Origin: Bacteroidales bacterium
GTDB lineage: Bacteria; Bacteroidota; Bacteroidia; Bacteroidales; WCHB1-69
Length of the DNA: 59,388 bases
Direction of reading: 5' to 3'
NCBI GenBank assembly: GCA_017633255.1
Contig: JAGBPS010000004.1
Location: 1-59,388, forward strand
Shown here: piece by piece, positions 33,902 to 40,838 of the stretch
How positions within the stretch are numbered: the stretch's first letter is position 1
How the letters are laid out: each line of letters opens with the position of its first letter
The notes under the pieces: generated by a model
Seen by the model: the letters and a program-made list of their open reading frames with translations, nothing else
The model's database searches: none
What the model was told of the DNA's origin: nothing
Made by a program: the position numbers and the translations under genes

Positions 33902-34594
33902 ATGAAAAACAAAACATTCTCAATAAAATCATTTTTATTGGCAGTTATCATAATGTTGGGTCTTGGCACTGTTATGGCACAAGAGAACTATAACAAAGCA
34001 CAGGAAACTCCAAAACAAAAGGAGATTGTACTTGGCAAAGATTTACGCACACGCAGTGGATATGATAATTTTCAAGCAGCATACAAAGCGGCACTGCGTG
34101 AGGCACAGCAGGCCTATCCGAAAAAGAATGTGGCCATTCGCGACCTCTCTAAAGGTGAAGTAAAAATATACGGCGGTGACATTACGAACTACTATACCTA
34201 CACCATTGTAGAACTGCCAAGCATATTATTCCAAAGAACAACTGAGGCAATCAATAAAGCCACTGAAGAAATAGAGGAAGGAAATCGCTTCGCAATAGAC
34301 AAAATCACCATCACCGATGAATCTGTTGACAAAGCCAATGCCCGCAGCCAAATCGTCAATGCACTAAAAGACAAAGAATATGTCGTGGTGGCTAAAGAAC
34401 AGCTCGAAAAGCTATACAAAGAGCAGCAAGGCCAGCAAAGCGGCATCTACAACGACAAAACCACAGTAAAAACGAATAACTTCACTGCTGTCGGATACTA
34501 CCTCAGCGCCCGAATCACTCCCGAGTACATCCAGGTTCAAGTCGTAAACGTCAGCACTGGCGAGATTGAAGGGGATGTGACGGTGAATTGGTAA
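33902..34594 (+). CDS. Secreted protein with one CsgG/LpoB-like domain
   Basis: A 230-residue paralogue of the preceding protein. The ATG at 33902 starts a good signal peptide (MKNKTFSIKSFLLAVIIMLGLGTVMAQ); the frame is open further upstream but overlaps the previous gene. One C-terminal domain (about residues 120-230) matches each of the two domains upstream: FAIDKITITDE, YVVVAKEQLEKLYKEQQGQQSGIYND, NNFTAVGYYLSA and VNVSTGEIEGDVTVNW. Its last 57 bases belong to a 209-bp direct repeat whose other copy, at 35654, keeps only the tail of a third paralogue. Confidence 0.65.
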   Translation: MKNKTFSIKSFLLAVIIMLGLGTVMAQENYNKAQETPKQKEIVLGKDLRTRSGYDNFQAAYKAALREAQQAYPKKNVAIRDLSKGEVKIYGGDITNYYTYTIVELPSILFQRTTEAINKATEEIEEGNRFAIDKITITDESVDKANARSQIVNALKDKEYVVVAKEQLEKLYKEQQGQQSGIYNDKTTVKTNNFTAVGYYLSARITPEYIQVQVVNVSTGEIEGDVTVNW

Positions 34595-34746
34595 AAGCGT
34601 GCGAAATGCCTCACGTAGCATGTCTCCACAGCAAAAGATTATACGCTTCTACGCAAACAAATCATCCATGGTGATGGTTTGCTGGATGCGGCCGCTGTAT
34701 TCGTTGTAACGGAGTCCGAATGTGGTGATGAGGGTGAGGTGGATGT
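34538..34746. repeat. 209-bp direct repeat, left copy
   Basis: Aligned by eye without gaps to 35654-35862, with about 14 mismatches (93% identity). It covers the 3' end of the CsgG-like gene, a 54-base spacer and the 3' end of a DUF234 ATPase gene on the other strand. Confidence 0.93.
34649..34746 (-). pseudogene. 3' fragment of a DUF234 ATPase gene
   Basis: The last 32 codons of an ATPase gene, reading IHLTLITTFGLRYNEYSGRI and on to TMDDLFA-stop, identical in protein to the end of the intact gene at 35765. The five base differences in this stretch appear synonymous, so the source was a functional paralogue. The rest of the gene is missing; unrelated AT-rich sequence follows. Confidence 0.85.
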
Positions 34747-34881
34747 CAATCTTAATTATTTTTGTTATAAAAAATTTAAGAGAAATAAAATTGTAATATT
34801 TTTTTTGTATATTTGCAACGTAAAATTAACCATCAAAAACAACATTTCAAGATATGGGAACTGATTAAATATCAACAGTAT

Positions 34882-35637
34882 ATGAATGGCAGTGCAAAAG
34901 AAGAACTTTTGTTTTGGCTTGCAATTTTGAGCGGATTATTCTCTATTGCAAGTTTTTTTGTCGCTTTGAGTTCAGACCAAGGCATGGTTATTATCATGCT
35001 GATTGCTTTCATTGTTTTTCTAGTCGCAATACTATGTTCTGTATGGTATGCTATTCATAAAATTGTTCACAAAGAATTTGACAGGGAGTTTCTGAAGCTT
35101 TCGTTCTTCACAAAATACGAATACATAGACAAAACTCATATCATTTATGATGGATATCGACTGATCCAATCCAAGAGAGTTTTTCTGTCCAATATCAAAT
35201 GGGCATTTAAATGGACAGGCACAAAACAACCTATTATTAGTTCAACACTGCAAAATTGTGATGGGAAAATTATTGAAAACACATCAAATGATTATGACCA
35301 TGTTGTACTTAAATTCAAGAAAGCGTTGTCATATAATGAATCAGCCGTGGTGCATTTTCATGCCAACATGGACGATGTGGACAACACAGCACAACCACAT
35401 CTTGACGTCAAAGTTGAAGAACCTATCAGCGTCGTTGATTTTCGTGTAATACTGGCATATAAAGACACCAATTTCTCGGAGAGAGCACGGTTCATGAGAA
35501 AACCTATTAACAGTGGAATCCCATCAAATTACCAAGTACTCGAAACGGTCACCTTCAATCCAAATTCCAAAAGTTATGAGCATGTACTTACAAATCCAGA
35601 AGTAGGATATTTTTACCGTTTGGAATGGGAGAAATAA
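34882..35637 (+). CDS. Two-TM membrane protein with beta-rich cytosolic domain
   Basis: A 251-residue protein from the ATG at 34882 (the open frame begins at 34813, but upstream residues are basic and AT-derived). Two adjacent hydrophobic helices (LLFWLAILSGLFSIASFFVAL and VIIMLIAFIVFLVAILCSVWYAI) are followed by about 180 residues rich in beta strands, ending NPEVGYFYRLEWEK. The layout recalls two-TM-plus-beta-domain effectors of bacterial conflict systems, but no nucleotide cyclase or other partner is encoded nearby. The gene occupies the segment between the two 209-bp repeats. Family not recognised. Confidence 0.6.
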   Translation: MNGSAKEELLFWLAILSGLFSIASFFVALSSDQGMVIIMLIAFIVFLVAILCSVWYAIHKIVHKEFDREFLKLSFFTKYEYIDKTHIIYDGYRLIQSKRVFLSNIKWAFKWTGTKQPIISSTLQNCDGKIIENTSNDYDHVVLKFKKALSYNESAVVHFHANMDDVDNTAQPHLDVKVEEPISVVDFRVILAYKDTNFSERARFMRKPINSGIPSNYQVLETVTFNPNSKSYEHVLTNPEVGYFYRLEWEK

Positions 35638-35650
35638 TAAGCAACTCTAA

Positions 35651-35710
35651 CTCCAAGTCGTGAACATCAACACCGGCAAGATTGAAGGTGATGTGACGGA
35701 GAATTGGTAA
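35651..35710 (+). pseudogene. 3' fragment of a CsgG-like gene
   Basis: The last 20 codons of a third CsgG/LpoB-like gene (LQVVNINTGKIEGDVTENW-stop) without its body. It differs from the intact gene at 33902 by four residue changes in this stretch. It is part of the right copy of the 209-bp repeat. Confidence 0.85.
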
Positions 35711-35862
35711 AAGCGTGCGAAATGCCTCACGTAGCATATCTCCACAGCAAAAGACTATACGCTTCTACGCAAACAAATCATCCATGGTGATGGTTTGCTG
35801 GATGCGTCCGCTGTATTCGTTGTAGCGGAGACCGAATGTGGTGATAAGAGTGAGGTGGATGT
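35654..35862. repeat. 209-bp direct repeat, right copy
   Basis: Mate of 34538-34746. It includes the tail of a lost CsgG-like gene and the true 3' end of the intact ATPase gene. The pair brackets the two-TM gene. Confidence 0.93.
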
Positions 35863-37207
35863 TCCTCTTGTTTTTGGTCAATTCTCTGATTCTTTCGGCA
35901 CGATACCGGAGTTTTTCCTCGTAAATTTTGTCAATGACGAATTCCTGGTTGCAATATTTGATTTCGCAGAGATTGATTACCCTGTCAGCACGGTCAATGA
36001 GCATATCAATCTGCATCCCGGATTGGTGTTCATCTTTGGCGATAATGAGAGACGATATATTCGTCTGAATTCCAGCGATACCAAGTGCAGCTTTTATTTG
36101 ACGAGGATGTGCGAAACAGACATCCTCAAAAGCGAACCCTTGCCATGAGGTGATTGCTGGCGACAATGCAGAATGTTGCCAAAACGACTCATCATTAGAT
36201 CGTTTCTTTTCAATAAAATTCAAATAGAAAAGGCTGAAATTGTCCGTCAACTTGTAATAAGTCTCTTTTCGCCTATCTAATGGTACGTATGAGGTGATAA
36301 AATCACTATTGGTTAGCGCTGATAGTGTTTTGGTCAGCGTTCCACCAGAAGTCATGTTCAGTTTATCTGCAATCTCTTTTCTGCTAAAACCATATCGGCG
36401 AGAGGCTAACAATTTCACAATTGCCTTGGAGTCCTCAGGATTTCCAAAAAGCGAGGCGAATAATCGTTCGAACTCACCACGCAACGGTGCGTTTTTCGCA
36501 AAATAAATACGGTCAATATTCTGCGCAAGGGAAAAACCAGACCGGAAATAATTCAAGTAATACGGAATCCCCCCTACCGCCATATAGCTCTGAACAATGT
36601 CGTAACGATCCAGTTCAACTCTTTTGTCTTTCAAGAACTCTTCACACTCAAGCAAGGAGAAAGGAGTTAGTTTCAAATGATAAGTCACCCGTCCATATAA
36701 ACCGCCTTTGTTATTCAGAAGTGTGTCTTTCATCCATGAAGTGGCTGAACCGCAGACAATCAATAAGAGATCAGAACGAGAGGAAGCCCATCCGTTCCAA
36801 AAGTGCTCGAAAGCGGTAATAAAACCCGACCGTGGTGTATCCATCCATGGAAATTCATCTAAAAATACGACTTTTTTACCCTCACCTCTCTGTTTCTCAA
36901 CAAGTTGTCTTAACATTCTAAACGCTTCTGGCCAAGTTGTCGGACAAGTTATGTCCTTCAGACCATACTCACGCAATGAAACATAAAATTCCTCCAACTG
37001 ACGCTTGGACAACTGATTCCCTTTGATTTCGAGAGGAGACACCCCAGTATGGTAAAATACAAACTGATTTTGGAAAAATTCTCTGATCAGAAATGTTTTT
37101 CCAACCCGACGACGGCCATAAACGGCAACCAATTCAGGTGAACCACTTTCTTTAAGATGTTGTAATTCAGACTGTTCATATTTTCTTCCGATAATTTTCT
37201 GCCTCAT
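35765..37207 (-). CDS. DUF234-type AAA+ ATPase with nuclease-like C-terminus
   Basis: A 480-residue archaeal-type ATPase. Walker A is GRRRVGKT (residues 31-38), Walker B is VVFLDEFPW, sensor-like LLLIVCGSATSW follows, then a winged-helix part (RKEIADKLNMTSGGTLTKTLSALTNSDFI). The C-terminal DUF234 region contains QIDMLIDRADRVINLCEIKYC, a D-x(n)-E-x-K pattern of the PD-(D/E)XK nuclease fold. Such proteins are common, often multi-copy, in Bacteroidota and anaerobes; their role is unclear (defence or mobile-element related functions have been suggested). A fragment of a close paralogue lies at 34649. The upstream region holds 53-bp tandem repeats with palindromes. Confidence 0.85.
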   Translation of the reverse strand: MRQKIIGRKYEQSELQHLKESGSPELVAVYGRRRVGKTFLIREFFQNQFVFYHTGVSPLEIKGNQLSKRQLEEFYVSLREYGLKDITCPTTWPEAFRMLRQLVEKQRGEGKKVVFLDEFPWMDTPRSGFITAFEHFWNGWASSRSDLLLIVCGSATSWMKDTLLNNKGGLYGRVTYHLKLTPFSLLECEEFLKDKRVELDRYDIVQSYMAVGGIPYYLNYFRSGFSLAQNIDRIYFAKNAPLRGEFERLFASLFGNPEDSKAIVKLLASRRYGFSRKEIADKLNMTSGGTLTKTLSALTNSDFITSYVPLDRRKETYYKLTDNFSLFYLNFIEKKRSNDESFWQHSALSPAITSWQGFAFEDVCFAHPRQIKAALGIAGIQTNISSLIIAKDEHQSGMQIDMLIDRADRVINLCEIKYCNQEFVIDKIYEEKLRYRAERIRELTKNKRNIHLTLITTFGLRYNEYSGRIQQTITMDDLFA

Positions 37208-37385
37208 ACCACTATAATTTTATTCAGCCGCAAATATATAAAAAATATTTGATTTGGCTGAATTAAATATACTTATTCAGCCAAAAATATGTTTTTATTG
37301 TAAAATTTGGCTGATTTGATTATTCTTATTTAGCCAAATTTATGTTTATAGTATATGTTTTGGCTGATTTAATCATTCTCTTATA
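37208..37385. repeat. 53-bp tandem repeats with inverted repeats upstream of the ATPase
   Basis: TTTGGCTGA begins at 37254, 37307 and 37360, exactly 53 bases apart. TTATTCAGCC at 37221 recurs at 37274, also 53 apart. Within units there are perfect inverted repeats: TTTGGCTGAAT (37254-37264) with ATTCAGCCAAA (37276-37286), and AAATTTGGCT (37304-37313) with AGCCAAATTT (37333-37342). The array abuts the ATPase start codon, so it probably contains the promoter and operator-like sites. Confidence 0.85.
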
Positions 37386-37447
37386 AAACAGCATTTGGCC
37401 TTGATTTCATACCAAAGCATCTCGGGAGAGATGCTACGCACGCAGTG

Positions 37448-37637
37448 CAATTAACACCATACAAGCCGTCAGGCGCAGTGTGGTGGATGAGGTACTCTCG
37501 CTATACAAGCATCTCGGAGAGATGCGACAGTCTATGCAAGACGGTGGTATGATGTCGCATATCTCCGATATGCTCTATACACACAGTCCCGGTTCTCACC
37601 ACACTGCGCGGCTATGCCGCTTGTATGGTGTTAATTG
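37448..37637. repeat. 190-bp palindromic element
   Basis: The arms CAATTAACACCATACAAGC... (37448-37485) and its complement ending GCTTGTATGGTGTTAATTG (37598-37637) match over almost their full length. Smaller hairpins lie inside (CATCTCGGAGAGATG near 37512; GCATATCTCCGATATGC near 37556) and outside (GCGCCTAACGGCGC near 37637; CATGCCTTCGGCATG near 37656). The gap 37386-37792 has no credible gene. The element resembles REP/MITE-like repeats but has a different sequence from the CCCCAC family. Confidence 0.8.
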
Positions 37638-37792
37638 CGCCTAACGGCGCGTCTCATGCCTTCGGCATGTCGTCATAGCCGACAACAAGGTTTATACGCC
37701 TGTCATACGCCAGACAACATTGCAAGACTCAAATTTGTTTGCGTTGCAAAGATAGTATTTTTTCTTTTTATTAAATTCAAAAGAGAAATTTT

Positions 37793-38254
37793 TTACCAGA
37801 ACTTCGCGGTGATATCCACGGGATTGCCATTCTGGTTGCGGTAGAGGCGCTGGTTGGTGGTACGGGATTTCAGACCTCCCCTACTCGGCTGGTATGAGCC
37901 GACTTTTACATAGTCAAATGAGGAAAAGCTTTTGGGCAGTTGCGCATTGCCAGAATACCAAGCCACTTTCAGGCGGCTTTTCTGACGGACATAGGCAGCC
38001 AGATGCTCCACATCCTGCGGAGTGGCATCACCTCCCATAAAACAAAAACAGGTAATCTGCTTGCCATATTTCTTCAACAGCGCATCCACCTCCGCCTCGT
38101 TCAAGGCATGGCCAATATCGTTGTGCAAATGCGGACTGTGACAGTTCTCACACCGGTGCGGACAATTCGTGATGTTGACCGCCAAGGTCACCTCATCAGG
38201 AATTTCCTGGAAAACAATATCGAAATTATAATACTTAAGGGCCACTGGTGTCAT
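37793..38254 (-). CDS. nrdG: Anaerobic ribonucleotide reductase activating protein NrdG
   Basis: A 153-residue radical SAM activase from the ATG at 38254. The iron-sulfur motif is CPHRCENC (C31, C35, C38), with FCFMGGDATPQDVEHLAAYVRQ and a C-terminal GGLKSRTTNQRLYRNQNG. It generates the glycyl radical of NrdD using S-adenosylmethionine. The frame is open another 87 codons upstream, but that stretch is antisense-like sequence of nrdD and a repeat, so the inner ATG is chosen. It lies 92 bases after nrdD; the gap carries an imperfect inverted repeat built of the gacgtgga octamer seen at 58.9 kb. Confidence 0.9.
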   Translation of the reverse strand: MTPVALKYYNFDIVFQEIPDEVTLAVNITNCPHRCENCHSPHLHNDIGHALNEAEVDALLKKYGKQITCFCFMGGDATPQDVEHLAAYVRQKSRLKVAWYSGNAQLPKSFSSFDYVKVGSYQPSRGGLKSRTTNQRLYRNQNGNPVDITAKFW

Positions 38255-38346
38255 TTTTTTCGTCAAGACGTGAAAGCGTGGAGACGTGGAGACGAAATTG
38301 TGCTTTATCGTTTTAACGCCTCCACGTCTTAACGTCTTAACGCATC

Positions 38347-40437
38347 TTACATATTCCCATAATATCTTCTGCTGGCTTCCTCCTGGCGGGCTTGGGAGAA
38401 GCTGCTCACACGTTTCATGTAACCGATGACACGGGTCAGGTAGTCCACGTTTTTGCTGTGGCACTCGGGGCACTCGTGCAGATAACGCTTGTCGATGTGT
38501 CCGCAGTCGTTGCAAACCGTGTTCGGAATATTGAAAGTGAAGTAGTTACAACCTTCCTGGGCGGCTACACGCAACAGCTGGCGGTACTGGGCCTGTGACA
38601 GGTGCTCTTCCAAATTGGCATGGAGAGCCGAACCACCCGTCAAATGAGCGATATAGCGGGAACCATGCAGTCTGAACTTGTCAATCAGGTTCAGAGATTC
38701 ATCTTCTACCTTATAGAAATAGCTATTGTAGCAGTCGCGAGGTACCTCATAGCCATCCTCACGATCCCACTTGGCATGTTTCACACCCACATTCTCGGCG
38801 GGAATCATTTCGCAGTTGAACATCAGCTCTTTGGTTCTGTACTGATGATTATACTGCTCTACCAATCCCAGAATACCTTCAATAAAATGCTGATACTCTT
38901 CATTATCATTGATCGGAATGCCCAGATATTCAGCGGCTTCCACCAAACCGTTCACACCGATGGTCAGGTACTGACGGTTGATGGCGATGTAACCGGCATC
39001 GAACAAAGGCAGCATACCCTTGCTCTGCAAATATTTAAGATTTTCATTATAAGCAGTTTGAACCTTATGCATCAGGTCAATCACCTCGCCAACGAACTGC
39101 AAATGAGGAATGTTGTTTCTGTGTTCGTACTGGATACAGCGGTTAATGTTGATGGTCAACACACTCTTAGAACCGGTGGACACACCGCCCGCACCCAAAG
39201 TATAGCTGAAGCCATTATCCTGAATCTCGTTGCGCAAGCGGCAGCAGCTACTCAGTGAGTCGGCATTGTCGCTAACATAGGTGAAGAACGAATGGCCGGC
39301 AGCGTACATCTCAGCGGTGAAATCGGCGTATTCGGTATCCATGATATCGCCATCCTTGGACAGCAGTGCCATCGTCTCCACGGGGAAAGTCAGGACGGAA
39401 CGTGTACGCTCGGCATTGAACCAGCGCATGAAGCGTTTCTGCAACCAGCTGAGAGACTCCCAGATGGGCTGGGTAGCGTCAGGGAAGCGGAACTCGCCGA
39501 AGAGGCTCTCGAAATAGTAGCGGTCGTAGTAGGCCACATTCCAGAACACCGACTGGAAGTTACGCGCGCCCGTAGGCTGGTTGATGGAATACACCACCTG
39601 CTCGAAGCAGTCGGTAATCACCTTGTCGATAGAGCGTTGTCTCAGCGACAGGTCCACAACCTTATCGGCATGCTGATAATAATCATCGCCATATTCTTTT
39701 CTGATGAAATAATCCATGTACATCAGGAATTCGGGCGTGGCGCAGGCACCGCTCAACATGCTGGACACCATGAACACCATATTGACGAAACCGCCGCAAT
39801 AGGATTTCAGGTTGGTGGGAGCGGAGGCGTTGCCGCCGATACTCTTGGTACCACCCAGCAGCCAGGGGTACATGGTGATACTGGCACAGTAATTGGCGAT
39901 ACTGGTTTCATCATTCTTATATATAAAATGATGATTCAATAAATACATATATTTATCGGCCAGTTCCTTGCCGTACATATCCTTGATTTTGTCGCACAAC
40001 ATACGGCGGTTGAGGCGGATGAAGTTGGACTTCGGCAACTCACCGATCAGAGTGGCAATATTCTTCTTCTCCACATTGGCGTTGGCGTCGTATTTGCTTC
40101 CGGTAGCGGCATTGGAAGCGTTGCAATAGTTGATGAGGAAGTCCAGTTTTTCTTTGACCTCACGGTCTTCGTAATGACGCTGGCGATACAAGATGTACGA
40201 CTTCGCCACCTCATAGTAGCGCTCGGCCATCAGGGCCACCTCCACCTGGTTCTGAATCTCCTCCACGGAAATGCCGTCATAAATCTTCAGGCGGCTCATC
40301 ACGTCGATGAGCACCTCCTGTGTGGCGAAACTGTCCACGGACAAGAATGCCTTGGAGATAGCGTTTTTGATTTTGTCTGCGGAAAAAGGCTCCCGCTTGC
40401 CGTTCCTTTTAATAATGTACAACTGGTCCATCATCAT
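38347..40437 (-). CDS. nrdD: Anaerobic ribonucleoside-triphosphate reductase NrdD
   Basis: A 696-residue class III reductase: N-terminal ATP-cone (LYIIKRNGKREPFSADKIKNAISKAF), a ten-strand barrel core, a C-terminal zinc site (VCNDCG ... CPECHS) and the glycyl-radical motif RVIGYMKR with Gly near residue 672. It reduces ribonucleotides without oxygen and is activated by NrdG, encoded next. The start is one of three adjacent ATG codons. A cobalamin riboswitch lies in the leader, so expression should drop when adenosylcobalamin is plentiful, presumably in favour of a B12-dependent class II enzyme encoded elsewhere. Confidence 0.95.
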   Translation of the reverse strand: MMMDQLYIIKRNGKREPFSADKIKNAISKAFLSVDSFATQEVLIDVMSRLKIYDGISVEEIQNQVEVALMAERYYEVAKSYILYRQRHYEDREVKEKLDFLINYCNASNAATGSKYDANANVEKKNIATLIGELPKSNFIRLNRRMLCDKIKDMYGKELADKYMYLLNHHFIYKNDETSIANYCASITMYPWLLGGTKSIGGNASAPTNLKSYCGGFVNMVFMVSSMLSGACATPEFLMYMDYFIRKEYGDDYYQHADKVVDLSLRQRSIDKVITDCFEQVVYSINQPTGARNFQSVFWNVAYYDRYYFESLFGEFRFPDATQPIWESLSWLQKRFMRWFNAERTRSVLTFPVETMALLSKDGDIMDTEYADFTAEMYAAGHSFFTYVSDNADSLSSCCRLRNEIQDNGFSYTLGAGGVSTGSKSVLTININRCIQYEHRNNIPHLQFVGEVIDLMHKVQTAYNENLKYLQSKGMLPLFDAGYIAINRQYLTIGVNGLVEAAEYLGIPINDNEEYQHFIEGILGLVEQYNHQYRTKELMFNCEMIPAENVGVKHAKWDREDGYEVPRDCYNSYFYKVEDESLNLIDKFRLHGSRYIAHLTGGSALHANLEEHLSQAQYRQLLRVAAQEGCNYFTFNIPNTVCNDCGHIDKRYLHECPECHSKNVDYLTRVIGYMKRVSSFSQARQEEASRRYYGNM

Positions 40438-40532
40438 GTTGATAATAAGATTTTTAAAGCCGCTTAGGGAGAAATTGCTCGTTCTCTACCGTCCTCAATT
40501 GCTCTTAGTCCCGAAAGCATGAACACTACGTT

Positions 40533-40690
40533 GGGGCAGGTCTTCTGGCTCGTTCCCATTTTCACGTCTTCCCAACCGGTTGGTCAGTGACATGGGGTGA
40601 AAATGTCATTTTCAGAACTTACAGCTACGGGTATAGCCACTGATTTTCACAGCGTTCCCTATTAATCTTTTCAGAACCCTAACAGCTGCA
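40533..40690 (-). promoter_or_regulatory. Cobalamin (AdoCbl) riboswitch
   Basis: Read on the minus strand, the leader contains the canonical elements in order: GGGAACGCTGTGAAAATC, GGCTATACCCGTAGCTGTAA, GTCACTGACC, GGGAAGACG and the terminal GCCAGAAGACCTGCC (B12-box region). They are spaced as in the cobalamin aptamer. A TATTTTTG -7 box at 40689-40696 places transcription start just before it. The nrdD ATG is about 100 bases after the aptamer, leaving room for an expression platform, which I could not resolve. Confidence 0.9.
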
Positions 40691-40838
40691 AAAATATAAC
40701 TTCATTTTGGAATAAAAAAGGCATCACTCGACTTTTTATAAACATTCTTATTAACAAAAAAAGCATTACTATTTATTACGAAGTCCTTGGTGAATCCAAA
40801 ATCAAAAAATTCAGTATCTTTGCAGAAACAAAAAAAGG

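Noticed and set aside
34679..34864. 61-residue plus-strand frame
   Set aside because: It is the antisense of the ATPase 3' fragment in the 209-bp repeat plus AT-rich spacer.
34882..35637. CBASS-type defence operon
   Set aside because: Only a two-TM, beta-rich protein is present; no CD-NTase, SAVED or ubiquitin-like partner genes are encoded around it.
38255..38515. N-terminal extension of NrdG by 87 codons
   Set aside because: It overlaps nrdD in another frame and a gap repeat, and reads as basic, Pro-rich shadow sequence. The radical SAM domain starts properly at the ATG at 38254.
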